From NCBI RefSeq assembly GCF_003626655.1, contig NZ_RBAN01000005.1:62001-126000 (forward strand): DNA of 64,000 bases. The letters run 5' to 3'. Within the stretch, counting starts at the first letter, position 1. The number at the start of each line of letters is the position of its first letter. The notes beneath the pieces were generated by a model that was not told the DNA's origin, made no database searches, and worked only from the letters and a program-made list of their open reading frames with translations. Shown piece by piece: positions 34,701-43,300 of this stretch. The translations under genes were made by a program, and so were the position numbers. Origin of the DNA: Micromonospora costi. GTDB taxonomy: Bacteria > Actinomycetota > Actinomycetes > Mycobacteriales > Micromonosporaceae.

Positions 34701-37403
34701 TACGGCACCACCATCCACGAGATGCTCGAAGCGCAGGCCGTGCGCCTGGGCCAGCTCGGCATGAGCAACCAGCCGTCGCACCACATCCCGTACATGTACG
34801 CGTACGCCGGCGCGCCGGCCAAGACGCAGGCGATCGTGCGGGAGATCCTGCAGCGGCTCTACGTGGGCAGCGAGATCGGCCAGGGCTACCTGGGTGACGA
34901 GGACAACGGCGAGATGTCGGCCTGGTACGTCCTCAGCTCGCTGGGCCTCTACCCGTTGCAGGTCGGCTCGTCCAACTGGACCATCGGCTCGCCGCAGTTC
35001 ACCCGGATGACCGTCCACCGCCAGGGCGGCGACATCGTCGTCAACGCGCCGGGCAACAGCACCAGTAACGTCTACGTGCAGGGCGTCACCGTCAACGGGA
35101 AGAAGCAGCGCGGCGTCTCCATCGACTCGTCGGTGCTGGCCCACGGCGGCACCATCGACATCCAGATGGGTCCCCGCCCCTCGTCCTGGGGTACCGGCCG
35201 CAACGACGCGCCGCCGTCGTTGACCAAGGGCAACGCCGCGCCGAAGCCCCTGCAGGACACCACGGGCCCCGGTCTCGGCACCGCCTCCGCCAGCGGCGGC
35301 CAGGACGCGTCGAAGCTGTTCGACGACTCGTCCACCACGCAGCTGACCTTCACCTCGGCGACGCCGCAGGTCACCTGGACCTCGCGCGTCGGGCAGACCC
35401 CGATGTACTACACCCTCACCTCCGGGGCGGCCGCGGGCGACCCGGCGGACTGGCGGCTGCAGGGCTCCAACGACGGCGTCACCTGGACCACCCTCGACAC
35501 CCGCAAGGGCGAAGAGTTCACCTGGCGCAACCAGACCCGTCCGTTCAAGGTCAGCCACCCGGGACGGTTCGCCCAGTTCCGCCTCGTGGTGACGAAGACC
35601 GCCGGCGCCGCGCAGGCGAACCTCGCCGAGATCGAACTGCTCGCCGGGGGCGACCTCCAGCTCTCGGGCGGGGCCGTCACGGTGACCGCCGCGGACGGCG
35701 TCCACGCGACGTCGGGCGTGCCGGTGTCCGTGCCGCTCGCCACCGTGACCGGCGGCACCGCCGCCGGCTACCGGGCCACCATCGACTGGGGTGACGGGTC
35801 GCCCGTCACCGAGGGCACGCTGACCCTGAGCTCGCGGGCCGTGTACAGCGTGAGCGGCGCGCACACCTACGACACGCCGGGCTACCACCAGGCGAGCGTC
35901 ACGGTGACCGACGGCGCCGGCCAGGGCTCGGTGACGGTCGGCGTCGACGTGGCCTACGCGCCGGCGTCCGGCCTCACCGCAGCGTTCGACACCGTCTGCA
36001 TCGGTGACGAGGGCGTGCGCGCGGCGAACTGCGACGCCAAGTCGTGGGCGTACTCGCGGGCGGCCCTCGCCGCGGCCGGTGTGACCCAGGGCCAGCCGCA
36101 CGAGGTGCCGGGCACCGGGCTGCACTTCACGCTGCCGGAGATCCCGGCGGGCCAGCCGGACAACGCGACCGGCAACGGCCGGACGATCGTTCTCGACCTG
36201 CCGTCCGACGCGACGCGCATCTCGTTCGTCGGCGCCGGTACGCAGGGCAACCAGAGCACGACCGGCACGGCCACGTTCAGCGACGGCAGCACGGCCAGCA
36301 TCCCGATCCAGATGAGCGACTGGACGCTGGGCGGCAACGCCAACGGCACCCCGTCGTACGGCAACATCGTGGTGGCCAAGGCCGCGTACCGGCTGCTCGG
36401 CACGAGCCGGGACGGCGCCCAGCCGTTCCTGTTCGCCACCGCGCCGTACCAGATCCCGGCGGGCAAGACGCTCGTCTCGGTGACCCTGCCGACGCAGACC
36501 GGCGACCCCGGTTCGGTCGGCCGGATCCACGTGTTCGCCGTCGCCGACGACGGCACGCCGTCCGCCGCGCTGGCGCTCACCGCGCCCGCCGACCAGACGG
36601 CCACCGCCGGGCAGGCCCTCGCGGCCGACCTCGGCGCGGTGACCGGCGGGGTTCCCGACACGACGGGCTACCACGCGCGCGTCCAGTGGGGCGACGGCAC
36701 GGTTCCGCAGGACGTCGCGATCGGTTCCTCCGGTGCCCTGACCGGGCAGCACACCTACACCCGCGAGGGCACGTACACGGTGCACGTCACCGTGTGGGAC
36801 AGGCTGTCGAGCCGGACCGGCACGTTCACCGTGACCGTGGCCCCCGGCGGACGCCAGACGGCGCTGTCCGCGTCCGCCACGGTCACCACCGGCGCCGCGA
36901 TCAGCGTCGACGGCACCGGGTTCGCCGCCGGCGAGCAGGTGACGGTGACGCTCGGGACCGCCCCGGCGCGTACCGAGACGGTCGTGGCCTCCGCGGCCGG
37001 CGAGATCCACGCCTCGATCACGACGCCCCGTGAGGCGCAGCCCGGCCGGTACGCCCTGACGGCCACCGGCTCCGCCACCCGGACGCCGGCGACGGCCACC
37101 GTCCAGGTGACGGGGGAGCAGGCGGCACGGGCGTACGAACCGCAGGTGGCGCTGTCGACCACGTCCGGAGCGCGGGAGACGCCGATCACGGTCGACGGCT
37201 CCGGGTTCGCGCCGAACGAGGCGGTCACCATCACCTTCGGCGACGGCCTCGCGTCCAGCACGGTGCGCGCGAACGGTGACGGTGTGATCTCCGGTGTGAC
37301 CGTGAGCGTGCCCGGTGCGGCGAAGAAGGGCTCGACCAGCGTCACGCTGGCGGGCGCGACGTCCGCCACCCGGGTCGCGCTGCCCTTCGCCGTCACAGGC
37401 TGA
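31797..37403 (+). CDS. Multimodular secreted GH92 alpha-mannosidase
   Basis: The 1868-residue protein has a Sec signal (residues 1-35). A discoidin-type F5/8C domain spans about 80-215, and a beta-sandwich plus GH92 catalytic region about 400-1140 starts LTNFVDTRRGTNASG. The GH92 signature GDEDNGEMSAWY contains the likely catalytic Glu1039. Next come a second F5/8C domain (about 1158-1284), a PKD domain (1288-1384, IDWGDGSPV), a beta-sandwich module (1388-1588), a second PKD (1591-1681, VQWGDGTVP) and two IPT/TIG-like domains (1691-1868). GH92 enzymes are calcium-dependent exo-alpha-mannosidases. The accessory modules suggest binding to glycoprotein or fungal mannan. The ATG is placed directly before the signal peptide. 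Confidence 0.9.
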   Translation: MSRRSLTRSRSARLIAATAAALLPASLLVAAPASAGPAAPPPGNFRSSFETADPQPPASTVELDASGRPVQGNLSGSSLTGLPGSLLGRVSAVTASAENAPNETALRLADGNPSTKWLAFNPTGWVTYRLAEPSAVVRYALTSANDVPARDPKDFTLQGSQDGSTWTDLDRQTGQSFGGRFATKTYSFTNTTAYGWYRLNVTANSGDSLIQLADWDISDGSDVRPPATPMRTEVGTGPVSGYNMKPRAGFTGLASLRYSGGAEAAGRSYATNRLFDVDIPVGPKTRLSYKIFPEFTGKDTRYPSTYAAVDLHFTDGTYLSRLSPLDQHGYPLTAAGQGAAKVLYADQWNAVQSDIGAVAEGKTIDRILLSYDDPAATAETHFQGWLDDVTVTGTTTPIDGSHLTNFVDTRRGTNASGAFSRGNNLPISAVPNGFNFFTPVTNATSDSWEYDYQRFNNAANLPTLQGLAISHEPSPWMGDRNQMSVMPVLAGGSLTGAPSTRAVAFSHDDEIARPDFYQVTLQNGLVAQMSPTDHGGIMTFTFPSGQATGSLVFYNGTFTIGTDGTFTGWVDNGSGFSAGRSRMFVSGAFDRAPTTSSAAAATFDTSAERQVTLRLATSFLSVDQAKKNLDLEVTGRGFDQIRAAATAAWQDRLGRIEVRDATETQLVTLYSNLYRLNLYPNSQSENTGTAAAPRWQYASPVSAPTGTSTATHTGAKIVDGQIYVNNGFWDTYRTVWPAYSLLYPDVAARIADGFVQQYRDGGWVARWSSPGYADLMTGTSANVALAEAYLNGVALPDPLAAYDSAVKDATVASGRGEVGRKGIETSLFLGYTPTSTGESVSWALEGFINDYGIGNMAAALAKDNATPKADRDRLREESEYFLQRARNYVNLFDEDQGFFQGRDSHGTFRTGDPRDWGGVYTETNGWNFAFTTPHDGQGLANLYGGQKALQQKLDEFFATPENADRPGGYGTTIHEMLEAQAVRLGQLGMSNQPSHHIPYMYAYAGAPAKTQAIVREILQRLYVGSEIGQGYLGDEDNGEMSAWYVLSSLGLYPLQVGSSNWTIGSPQFTRMTVHRQGGDIVVNAPGNSTSNVYVQGVTVNGKKQRGVSIDSSVLAHGGTIDIQMGPRPSSWGTGRNDAPPSLTKGNAAPKPLQDTTGPGLGTASASGGQDASKLFDDSSTTQLTFTSATPQVTWTSRVGQTPMYYTLTSGAAAGDPADWRLQGSNDGVTWTTLDTRKGEEFTWRNQTRPFKVSHPGRFAQFRLVVTKTAGAAQANLAEIELLAGGDLQLSGGAVTVTAADGVHATSGVPVSVPLATVTGGTAAGYRATIDWGDGSPVTEGTLTLSSRAVYSVSGAHTYDTPGYHQASVTVTDGAGQGSVTVGVDVAYAPASGLTAAFDTVCIGDEGVRAANCDAKSWAYSRAALAAAGVTQGQPHEVPGTGLHFTLPEIPAGQPDNATGNGRTIVLDLPSDATRISFVGAGTQGNQSTTGTATFSDGSTASIPIQMSDWTLGGNANGTPSYGNIVVAKAAYRLLGTSRDGAQPFLFATAPYQIPAGKTLVSVTLPTQTGDPGSVGRIHVFAVADDGTPSAALALTAPADQTATAGQALAADLGAVTGGVPDTTGYHARVQWGDGTVPQDVAIGSSGALTGQHTYTREGTYTVHVTVWDRLSSRTGTFTVTVAPGGRQTALSASATVTTGAAISVDGTGFAAGEQVTVTLGTAPARTETVVASAAGEIHASITTPREAQPGRYALTATGSATRTPATATVQVTGEQAARAYEPQVALSTTSGARETPITVDGSGFAPNEAVTITFGDGLASSTVRANGDGVISGVTVSVPGAAKKGSTSVTLAGATSATRVALPFAVTG

Positions 37404-37416
37404 GGGCGGTAGCACC

Positions 37417-37456
37417 CCGGCGGGGGCGGGTCGGGTCTCCGGCCCGCCCCCGCCGG
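37417..37456 (+). terminator. Terminator hairpin after the GH92 gene
   Basis: CCGGCGGGGGCGGG (37417-37430) pairs perfectly with CCCGCCCCCGCCGG (37443-37456) around a 12-base loop, 13 bases after the stop codon. Confidence 0.75.
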
Positions 37457-37505
37457 CTTCCGGCCCTACCTCCCCGCCGGCTTCCGGTGGCACATCTCCC
37501 ACCGC

Positions 37506-37553
37506 GAGCGTGATGCCTCAGAGTCATCAATATGCCTCTGAGGCATCATGCTC
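37506..37553 (+). promoter_or_regulatory. Long inverted repeat upstream of the VOC gene
   Basis: TGATGCCTCAGAG (37511-37523) is mirrored by CTCTGAGGCATCA (37536-37548) around a 12-base A/T-rich centre. With one G-T mismatch the arms extend to 18 bases. The right arm is also part of a self-palindrome ATGCCTCTGAGGCAT (37533-37547). It lies 85-130 bases upstream of the VOC start and after the GH92 terminator, so it is more likely an operator for an unlinked regulator than a terminator. Confidence 0.6.
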
Positions 37554-37637
37554 GTGAGGGAACCCCGCAGCCACGCGGCCCGACCGGCTTCCGCGCCGAC
37601 CGGACGCCGGCGATCCTCCCGAGACAGGAGCAGCACC

Positions 37638-38069
37638 GTGACCACGCCCACCTCGTCCATCCCACGGTTCCACCTCGCCATGCCCGTCGACGACCTCGAC
37701 GCCGCCCGCCGCTTCTACGGCGAGGTCATCGGGTGCGAGCAGGGCCGCAGCGCGGAGACGTGGATCGACTGGAACCTGCGCGGCCACCAGTTCGTGACGC
37801 ACCTCGCCCCTGGCCGACGGACGGCGGCGCACAACCAGGTCGACGGCCACGACGTCCCCGTCCCGCACTTCGGCCTGCTGCTGACCATCCCCGAGTTCCA
37901 CGAGCTGGCCGAGCGGCTGCGTGCCACCGGCACGGCCTTCGTCATCGAGCCGTACCTGCGCTTCGCGGGGCAGCCCGGGGAGCAGTGGACGATGTTCCTG
38001 CTCGACCCCGCCGGCAACGCGCTCGAGTTCAAGGCGTTCGCCGACGACTCCCAGGTGTTCGCCGTCTGA
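37638..38069 (+). CDS. VOC family protein, glyoxalase-like
   Basis: The 143-residue protein starts MTTPTSSIPRFHLAMPVDDL and has paired beta-alpha-beta-beta-beta repeats. Likely metal ligands are His in RFHLAMPV, His in PVPHFGLLLT and Glu in GNALEFKAF. The segment EQWTMFLLDPAGNALEFKAF is typical of a dioxygenase-like VOC subgroup. GTG 37638 follows AGGAG with seven bases between, better than an upstream ATG at 37548 inside the inverted repeat. The substrate is unknown. A conspicuous inverted repeat upstream suggests regulated expression. Confidence 0.82.
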   Translation: MTTPTSSIPRFHLAMPVDDLDAARRFYGEVIGCEQGRSAETWIDWNLRGHQFVTHLAPGRRTAAHNQVDGHDVPVPHFGLLLTIPEFHELAERLRATGTAFVIEPYLRFAGQPGEQWTMFLLDPAGNALEFKAFADDSQVFAV

Positions 38070-38108
38070 GGCGTCCGGCCTGACCGACTCCGGTTTCTCG
38101 GCTCCGTC

Positions 38109-38157
38109 TCGCCGAGGTGGCGGTGCTCGTGGCGTCGCCACACCGCCACCTCGGCGA
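38109..38157. terminator. Bidirectional terminator, 17-bp stem
   Basis: TCGCCGAGGTGGCGGTG (38109-38125) pairs perfectly with CACCGCCACCTCGGCGA (38141-38157) across a 15-base loop. It lies between the convergent VOC gene and the lipase-like gene and can stop both transcripts. Confidence 0.8.
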
Positions 38158-38168
38158 TCCGGTGTCGG

Positions 38169-40199
38169 TCACCGCGGGCAGGGGCCGCCCGCACACACGT
38201 CGACGACCCTGCCGGTCAGCAGGAACGTCGCCTTCTGCTGCTGCGCCGCGGCCTGGGCGCGGGGGAACTCGTGCGGGTCCTCGCCGTACTCCGGCCCCAC
38301 CGGGGCGAGGTTCGTCGGCGGCGGCGCGGACGCCGCACCGCTGTTCCAGATCACGATGGCCGAGCCGGCGTACGGGTACCGGTGGATCGGTTCGATGCCC
38401 CAGTACGGCCGCACGTCGCGCGACCAGCCGGGGGCGAGGGCCGGGGTGTGCAGGCGGGCACCGATCGTCCGCGCCTGCACCTCGGCGGCGGCGGGGGAGA
38501 CCTGGTGGTCGCCGAAGGCCACGTGCATCAGCACCCGGTGCGCCGGGGTGCGGGGCAACGGCCGGTCGGTCATGTGCTGGGCGTACCCGTTCGCCTCGGA
38601 CCGGTCCCACAGCATCTGCAGCAGCGCGAAGATCAGTTGCTGGTCGGCCCGGTCCGGGTAGTTCGCGTCCATGATGGCCTGGAACGGGGCGAAGTCCACG
38701 CTCCGCTGCAGCAGCGTGGAGTAGTTCATGGCGGGCACGCCGAGCACCGAGCGGGTCCAGTCCTGGGCGATGGCGGTGAGCGCGCCGCCGTTGATGCCGC
38801 CCTGGCTGTTGCCGTCGTAGTGCAGCCCGCCGGCCGCGTCGATCAGCGGTTTCCCGCCGGCGTCCTGGAAGGCCGGGTCGGCCGCGAACCCGTCGGGGTG
38901 GATCATCGTCCGGCCCAGGAACAGGAAGTTCAGGAAGCTCTGCTGGAGCCGGTCCGCGACGGCGGGAAAGGCGCTGAGGTCGGTGAAGGTGCCGGCCACG
39001 TACGGGACGTCGGCGTCGGCCATGCCGATCCAACTGGTGGCGCAGAAGGTGAAGTCGTGCGTCGCCGACATCGTCTTGACGTTGGCCGCGTTGATCTCGG
39101 TCGGTTTGCCAAGCAGACCGTGGCCGTAGAGCGAGAGGTGGGCGGGTTCGGCCGCGGAGGCGCTGCGCGGGATGTTGCACACGAAGTCGGCCCGCAGCGT
39201 GGCGCCCGACGGGGTGGGCGGGTCGTCCGGCGTGCGCGCCGTTCCGTCGCCGCCGGCCGGCCCGTAGTGCAGGCGGGAGCCCGGCCCGCCGCTGCCGGTC
39301 AGGTAGGACGGAACGGCGACGGTGCCGGTCACCTGCCGGGCGATCCGCGCGTCCTGCTGCGTTGTGTAGTCGGTGACCTGGGTGACACTGAACGACGGCG
39401 CGGCCGCGCCGAGGGCGCCGAACGCCCCGTCCCGCATAGCCAGCATCCGCCCGGTGAGGCCCTGCCGGCTCGCCACCGTGAAGTCCCACGCCAGGTAGAG
39501 GTCGTGACGCTTGACGCCGGCCGTCGCCAGGTTGGCGAGGACGCGCTTCATCTGCGGGGCACGGGGATCGCGGTGCCCGAGACCCGCCCCCCTGACGTAC
39601 GCCCGGAAGCCGGCCGGCGCCGGGATGAGCGCCCGGTGACGGTCGCGCATGGCGCGCAGGCCCACGACGTACCGGGTGCCCTCGGCCAGCGCGACGGCGG
39701 GCCGGATGATGAGCAGCTGCCGGTCGGGCTGGCCGGCGGCGTGCGCGTCCAGCTCGGCCCAGTACGGCGTCCGCTCGCCGGTGGCGGTGTTGAGCAGAAC
39801 GATCGGCGCGTCGCGGGCCAGCGAGCGGCCGATGTCGGTGACCGGGGCGATCCCCGTGGCCGCGGCGTCGAGGCCGGGCACGTGCACCAGGATCGGTGAG
39901 CCGGGGCTGAAGCCGTCCTGCCGGTTCCACTCGGTCGGGTCGATGGGGGTGCCCTGCACGGTGGTCGGCATCGCGGAGGCCGCGAGACGTACCCGCTTGC
40001 CGGTGGGGCTGCGGTGGTCGGGCACGGTGAAGTAGTCGTTGGGGAACGGCAGCAGGCACGCCGCCGGGTCGATCGGGTCGCAGGTGCCGTGCGACGCCGG
40101 CGCCGTGGGCGGTGCCGCGGCGGCGGCCGTGCCGAACAGCACGGCACCGGCGGTCACCAGCACGGAAACGGCGAGACGGAGCCGTCTGGGGGTGGTCAC
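38169..40199 (-). CDS. Secreted lipase-like alpha/beta-hydrolase family protein
   Basis: The 676-residue protein has a signal peptide (RLRLAVSVLVTAGAVLFGTA) and a Cys-containing mature start (GTCDPIDPAACLLPFPNDYF). The first half resembles the N-terminal domain of bacterial extracellular lipase/virulence-lipase-like proteins. The second half has a nucleophile-elbow-like motif DGNSQGGINGG, with GHGLLG and MHVAFGDHQVSP as candidate oxyanion and catalytic His regions. This supports an esterase/lipase activity, but the substrate is not evident. GTG 40199 has AAGGAG with six-base spacing, while the nearby ATG 40205 is too close to it. It is monocistronic. Confidence 0.68.
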   Translation of the reverse strand: MTTPRRLRLAVSVLVTAGAVLFGTAAAAAPPTAPASHGTCDPIDPAACLLPFPNDYFTVPDHRSPTGKRVRLAASAMPTTVQGTPIDPTEWNRQDGFSPGSPILVHVPGLDAAATGIAPVTDIGRSLARDAPIVLLNTATGERTPYWAELDAHAAGQPDRQLLIIRPAVALAEGTRYVVGLRAMRDRHRALIPAPAGFRAYVRGAGLGHRDPRAPQMKRVLANLATAGVKRHDLYLAWDFTVASRQGLTGRMLAMRDGAFGALGAAAPSFSVTQVTDYTTQQDARIARQVTGTVAVPSYLTGSGGPGSRLHYGPAGGDGTARTPDDPPTPSGATLRADFVCNIPRSASAAEPAHLSLYGHGLLGKPTEINAANVKTMSATHDFTFCATSWIGMADADVPYVAGTFTDLSAFPAVADRLQQSFLNFLFLGRTMIHPDGFAADPAFQDAGGKPLIDAAGGLHYDGNSQGGINGGALTAIAQDWTRSVLGVPAMNYSTLLQRSVDFAPFQAIMDANYPDRADQQLIFALLQMLWDRSEANGYAQHMTDRPLPRTPAHRVLMHVAFGDHQVSPAAAEVQARTIGARLHTPALAPGWSRDVRPYWGIEPIHRYPYAGSAIVIWNSGAASAPPPTNLAPVGPEYGEDPHEFPRAQAAAQQQKATFLLTGRVVDVCAGGPCPR

Positions 40200-40379
40200 A
40201 CGCATCTCCTTCGACGGTGGACGAAGTGGACGGACGCGCGGAGCCGACGGTGGTGGGCCCGGGGGCACGGCGCAGATGTTCTTCCTACGCTCGTGAGGAA
40301 TTCTCGGCAAGGGTCGGCGTCGCGCGGGAGCCGGACGCCCCGGGCAGCGCTTCCCCCGACACCGCCCCGAAGCCGCCGG

Positions 40380-43300
40380 TCAGGGCTCCGACCAGGCGGT
40401 CTGGACGACCATCGCGCCCTCCCGGCGCCGCACCAGCGTGCCCCGGCCGGGCGGCATGGGCTGCGCCCGCAGGCCACCGATCAGCGCACCCTCGTCCCGG
40501 TTGCCCGACATGAGCAGCCCCGGGGAGTCCATCTCCCGCAGGCGTTGCAGCACGGGTTCGTAGAGGGCCCGGGCGGCGCCGCCGGCGCGGCGGGCCACGA
40601 TGAGGTGCAGCCCGATGTCGCGGGCCTGCGGCAGCAGCTCCAGGAGCATGCCGAGCGGGTTGTTGCCGGCGGTCGCCACGAGGTCGTAGTCGTCCACCAG
40701 GAGATAGAGGTCCGGGCCCGTCCACCAGCCGCGCGACCGGAGCTGCTCGGGCGTGACGTCCGGGCCGGGCAGGCGCTGGTGCAGCGCCTGCCGCACGTCG
40801 GTCATCCCCTGGGCGAGGACCTGCTGGGAGGGCGCGTAGTGGATCAGGTGCTCGCCGTCGACGGCGCCGAGCAGGCTGCGCCGGTAGTCGACGATCATCA
40901 GCCGGGCCTGGGCCGGCGTACGCCGGGCGGCGATCTGCCGTGCGATGAGCCGGAGCAGGTTGCTCTTCCCGCACTCCGCGTCGCCGAACACGATGAGGTG
41001 GGGCTCCCGGTCCAGGTCGAGGCTGACCGGGGCGAGGGACGCCTCGTCCACGGCGACGGGTATCCCGGGTGCGGCGGGATCGACCAGCGCGTCGAGCTCG
41101 GCGACCGTCAGCCGGCTGGGGAGCAGGCGCACCGGCGGCGCGGGCTGCCCGGGCCACGCCTCCGCGACCGTCTTGACGAGCTGCGCCGTGGCCGTGGTCA
41201 GGTCCTCGACGTCGTGCCGGCCGTCGACGCGGGACAGCGCGGTGAGGAAGTGCAGCTTGCCCGGCAGCAGTCCGCGGCCCGGCGTACGCGGCACGTTCGC
41301 GGCGGCCCGACGGTCGAACTCGGACTCCCCGGGGTCGCCGAGCCGCAGCTCCAGCCGCGTGCCGAGCAGGTCACGCAGGGTCAACCGGAACTCCGCCCAG
41401 CGCCCGGCGGTGAGCACCACGTGCACGCCGAAGCCCAGGCCGCGCTGGGCGATGTCGGTCACGACCTGTTCGAGTTCCTCGTACTCCTGGCGCAGGGTGT
41501 GCCAGCCGTCCACGACGAGGAAGACGTCACCGAACGGGTCGTCGGCGACGTCGCCGGCGGCGCGGCGGGACCGGTAGGCCGCCATGGACGGGATGTCGTG
41601 CCGGGGGAAGTCGCGCTCGCGGGCGTCGAGGATGGCGGTCACCTCCGCCACGGTGCGCCGTACGGCCTCGGTGTCCCGTCGGCCGGCCACGCCGGAGACG
41701 TGCGGCAGCCCTTCGAGAGCGCGCAGGGCCCCGCCGCCGAAGTCGAGGCAGAAGAGCTGGACCTCCCGGGGCGTGTGGGTCAGCGCCAACGACGCCACGA
41801 TGGCACGGGCCACCGTGGACTTTCCGGACAGCGGCGCGCCCACCACGGCGACGTTGCCGCCGCTGTCGGCCAGATCCAGCCACAACGTCTCCCGGGCCTG
41901 CCGCATCGGCATGTCGACGACGCCGACCGGTACGCGCAGCGACCCCCCGGCGCGCAACGCCGAGAAGCCACGGCTGTGGTGGTGCACCAGCGGCGCCAGC
42001 AGGTCGTCCAGGCTGGGCGGGTCGGCCAGCGGAGGCAGCCAGATCTGGTGCGCGGGGGCGTCCCGGCCCCGCAGGCGTTCGACCAGGATCTCCAGGAGGC
42101 TGCGGCCGAGCAGTTCCGGCGGCGCCTGGTCGTCCGGGTCGCCGACCGGCCCGGAGACGTACGCGGCCCGGAAGGCGTGCATCGCGGTGCCGGTCTTGAG
42201 GTAGCCGTGCCCCGGCGCGCGCGGCAGCTCGTACGCGTCGGGCACACCGAGCACCATGCGGCTCTCCGCGGCCGAGAAGGTCCGCAGGCCGATCCGGTAC
42301 GACATGTGCGTCTCGAGCCCCCGCAGCCGGCCCTCCTCCAGCCGCTGGCTGGCGAGCAGGAGGTGCACGCCGAGCGAGCGACCGACGCGCGCGATCTGCA
42401 CGAACACGTCGATGAAGTCGGGCCTGGCGGTGAGCAGCTCGGAGAACTCGTCACAGATGACCAGCAGGCTGGGCAGCGGCGTCAGCGGGGCGCCGGCCTC
42501 CCGGGCGTGCTCGTATTCCGACCGGTTCGCGTGGTTGCCGGCCGCGCGCAGCAGATCCTGCCGGCGGACCAGCTCGCTGGCCAGCGCGTCCGCGAGCCGG
42601 TCGACCAGGGTCAGGTCGTCGGCCAGGTTGGTGACCAGCCCGCTGACGTGGGGAAGGCCGGCGAGCGGGCGGAACGTCGCGCCGCCCTTGAAGTCCACCA
42701 GGACGAAGTTGAGCTGGTCGGACGAGTGTCGCGCGGCGAGCGCCACCACGATCGTCCGCAGCAGTTCGCTCTTGCCGGACCCGGTGGCGCCCACGAGGAG
42801 GCCGTGCGGGCCCATGCCGTCCTGCGCCGACTCCTTGATGTCGAGCAGCACCGGCCGCCCGTACGCGTCGAGACCCACGGGCACCCTGAGCCGGTCCGCG
42901 CCCGCATCGGTGCGCTGACCCTCGAACTGCCACAGCGCGGCCCGGTCCCGCACGCCGAGGACGAGGAGTGCCTCGTCGGGCCGGTCGGCCGGTGTGGTCC
43001 TGCCCGACTCCCGTCCCAGCGGGACGTCCGTGGACGCCATCTCCCAGGCCTGGGCGATGGTGGCCACCATGGATCCGGCGCCCTCGAACGTCTCGCTCTC
43101 CGCGTCGGTCTCGCCGTCGGCGGGAACGGCCGCCAGGTCGGGCAGCGCGATCCGGAAGGTCCGTCGGCCGTGGATGGCCCACCCGGGCAGGTTCACCGGC
43201 AGGCGGGCGGCCTGGTCGGGATTGACCAGCGACTCGTGCGGCTGCGACAGCCGGGTCTCGATGCGGATCTGGGGCAGCTCCCGTAGCTCCTCGGGGATGA

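Noticed and set aside
33357..37502. A 1381-codon open frame on the minus strand opposite the GH92 gene
   Set aside because: It is a GC-bias shadow: low-complexity Arg/Gly/Val sequence with no domain, while the plus strand carries clear GH92, PKD and discoidin motifs.
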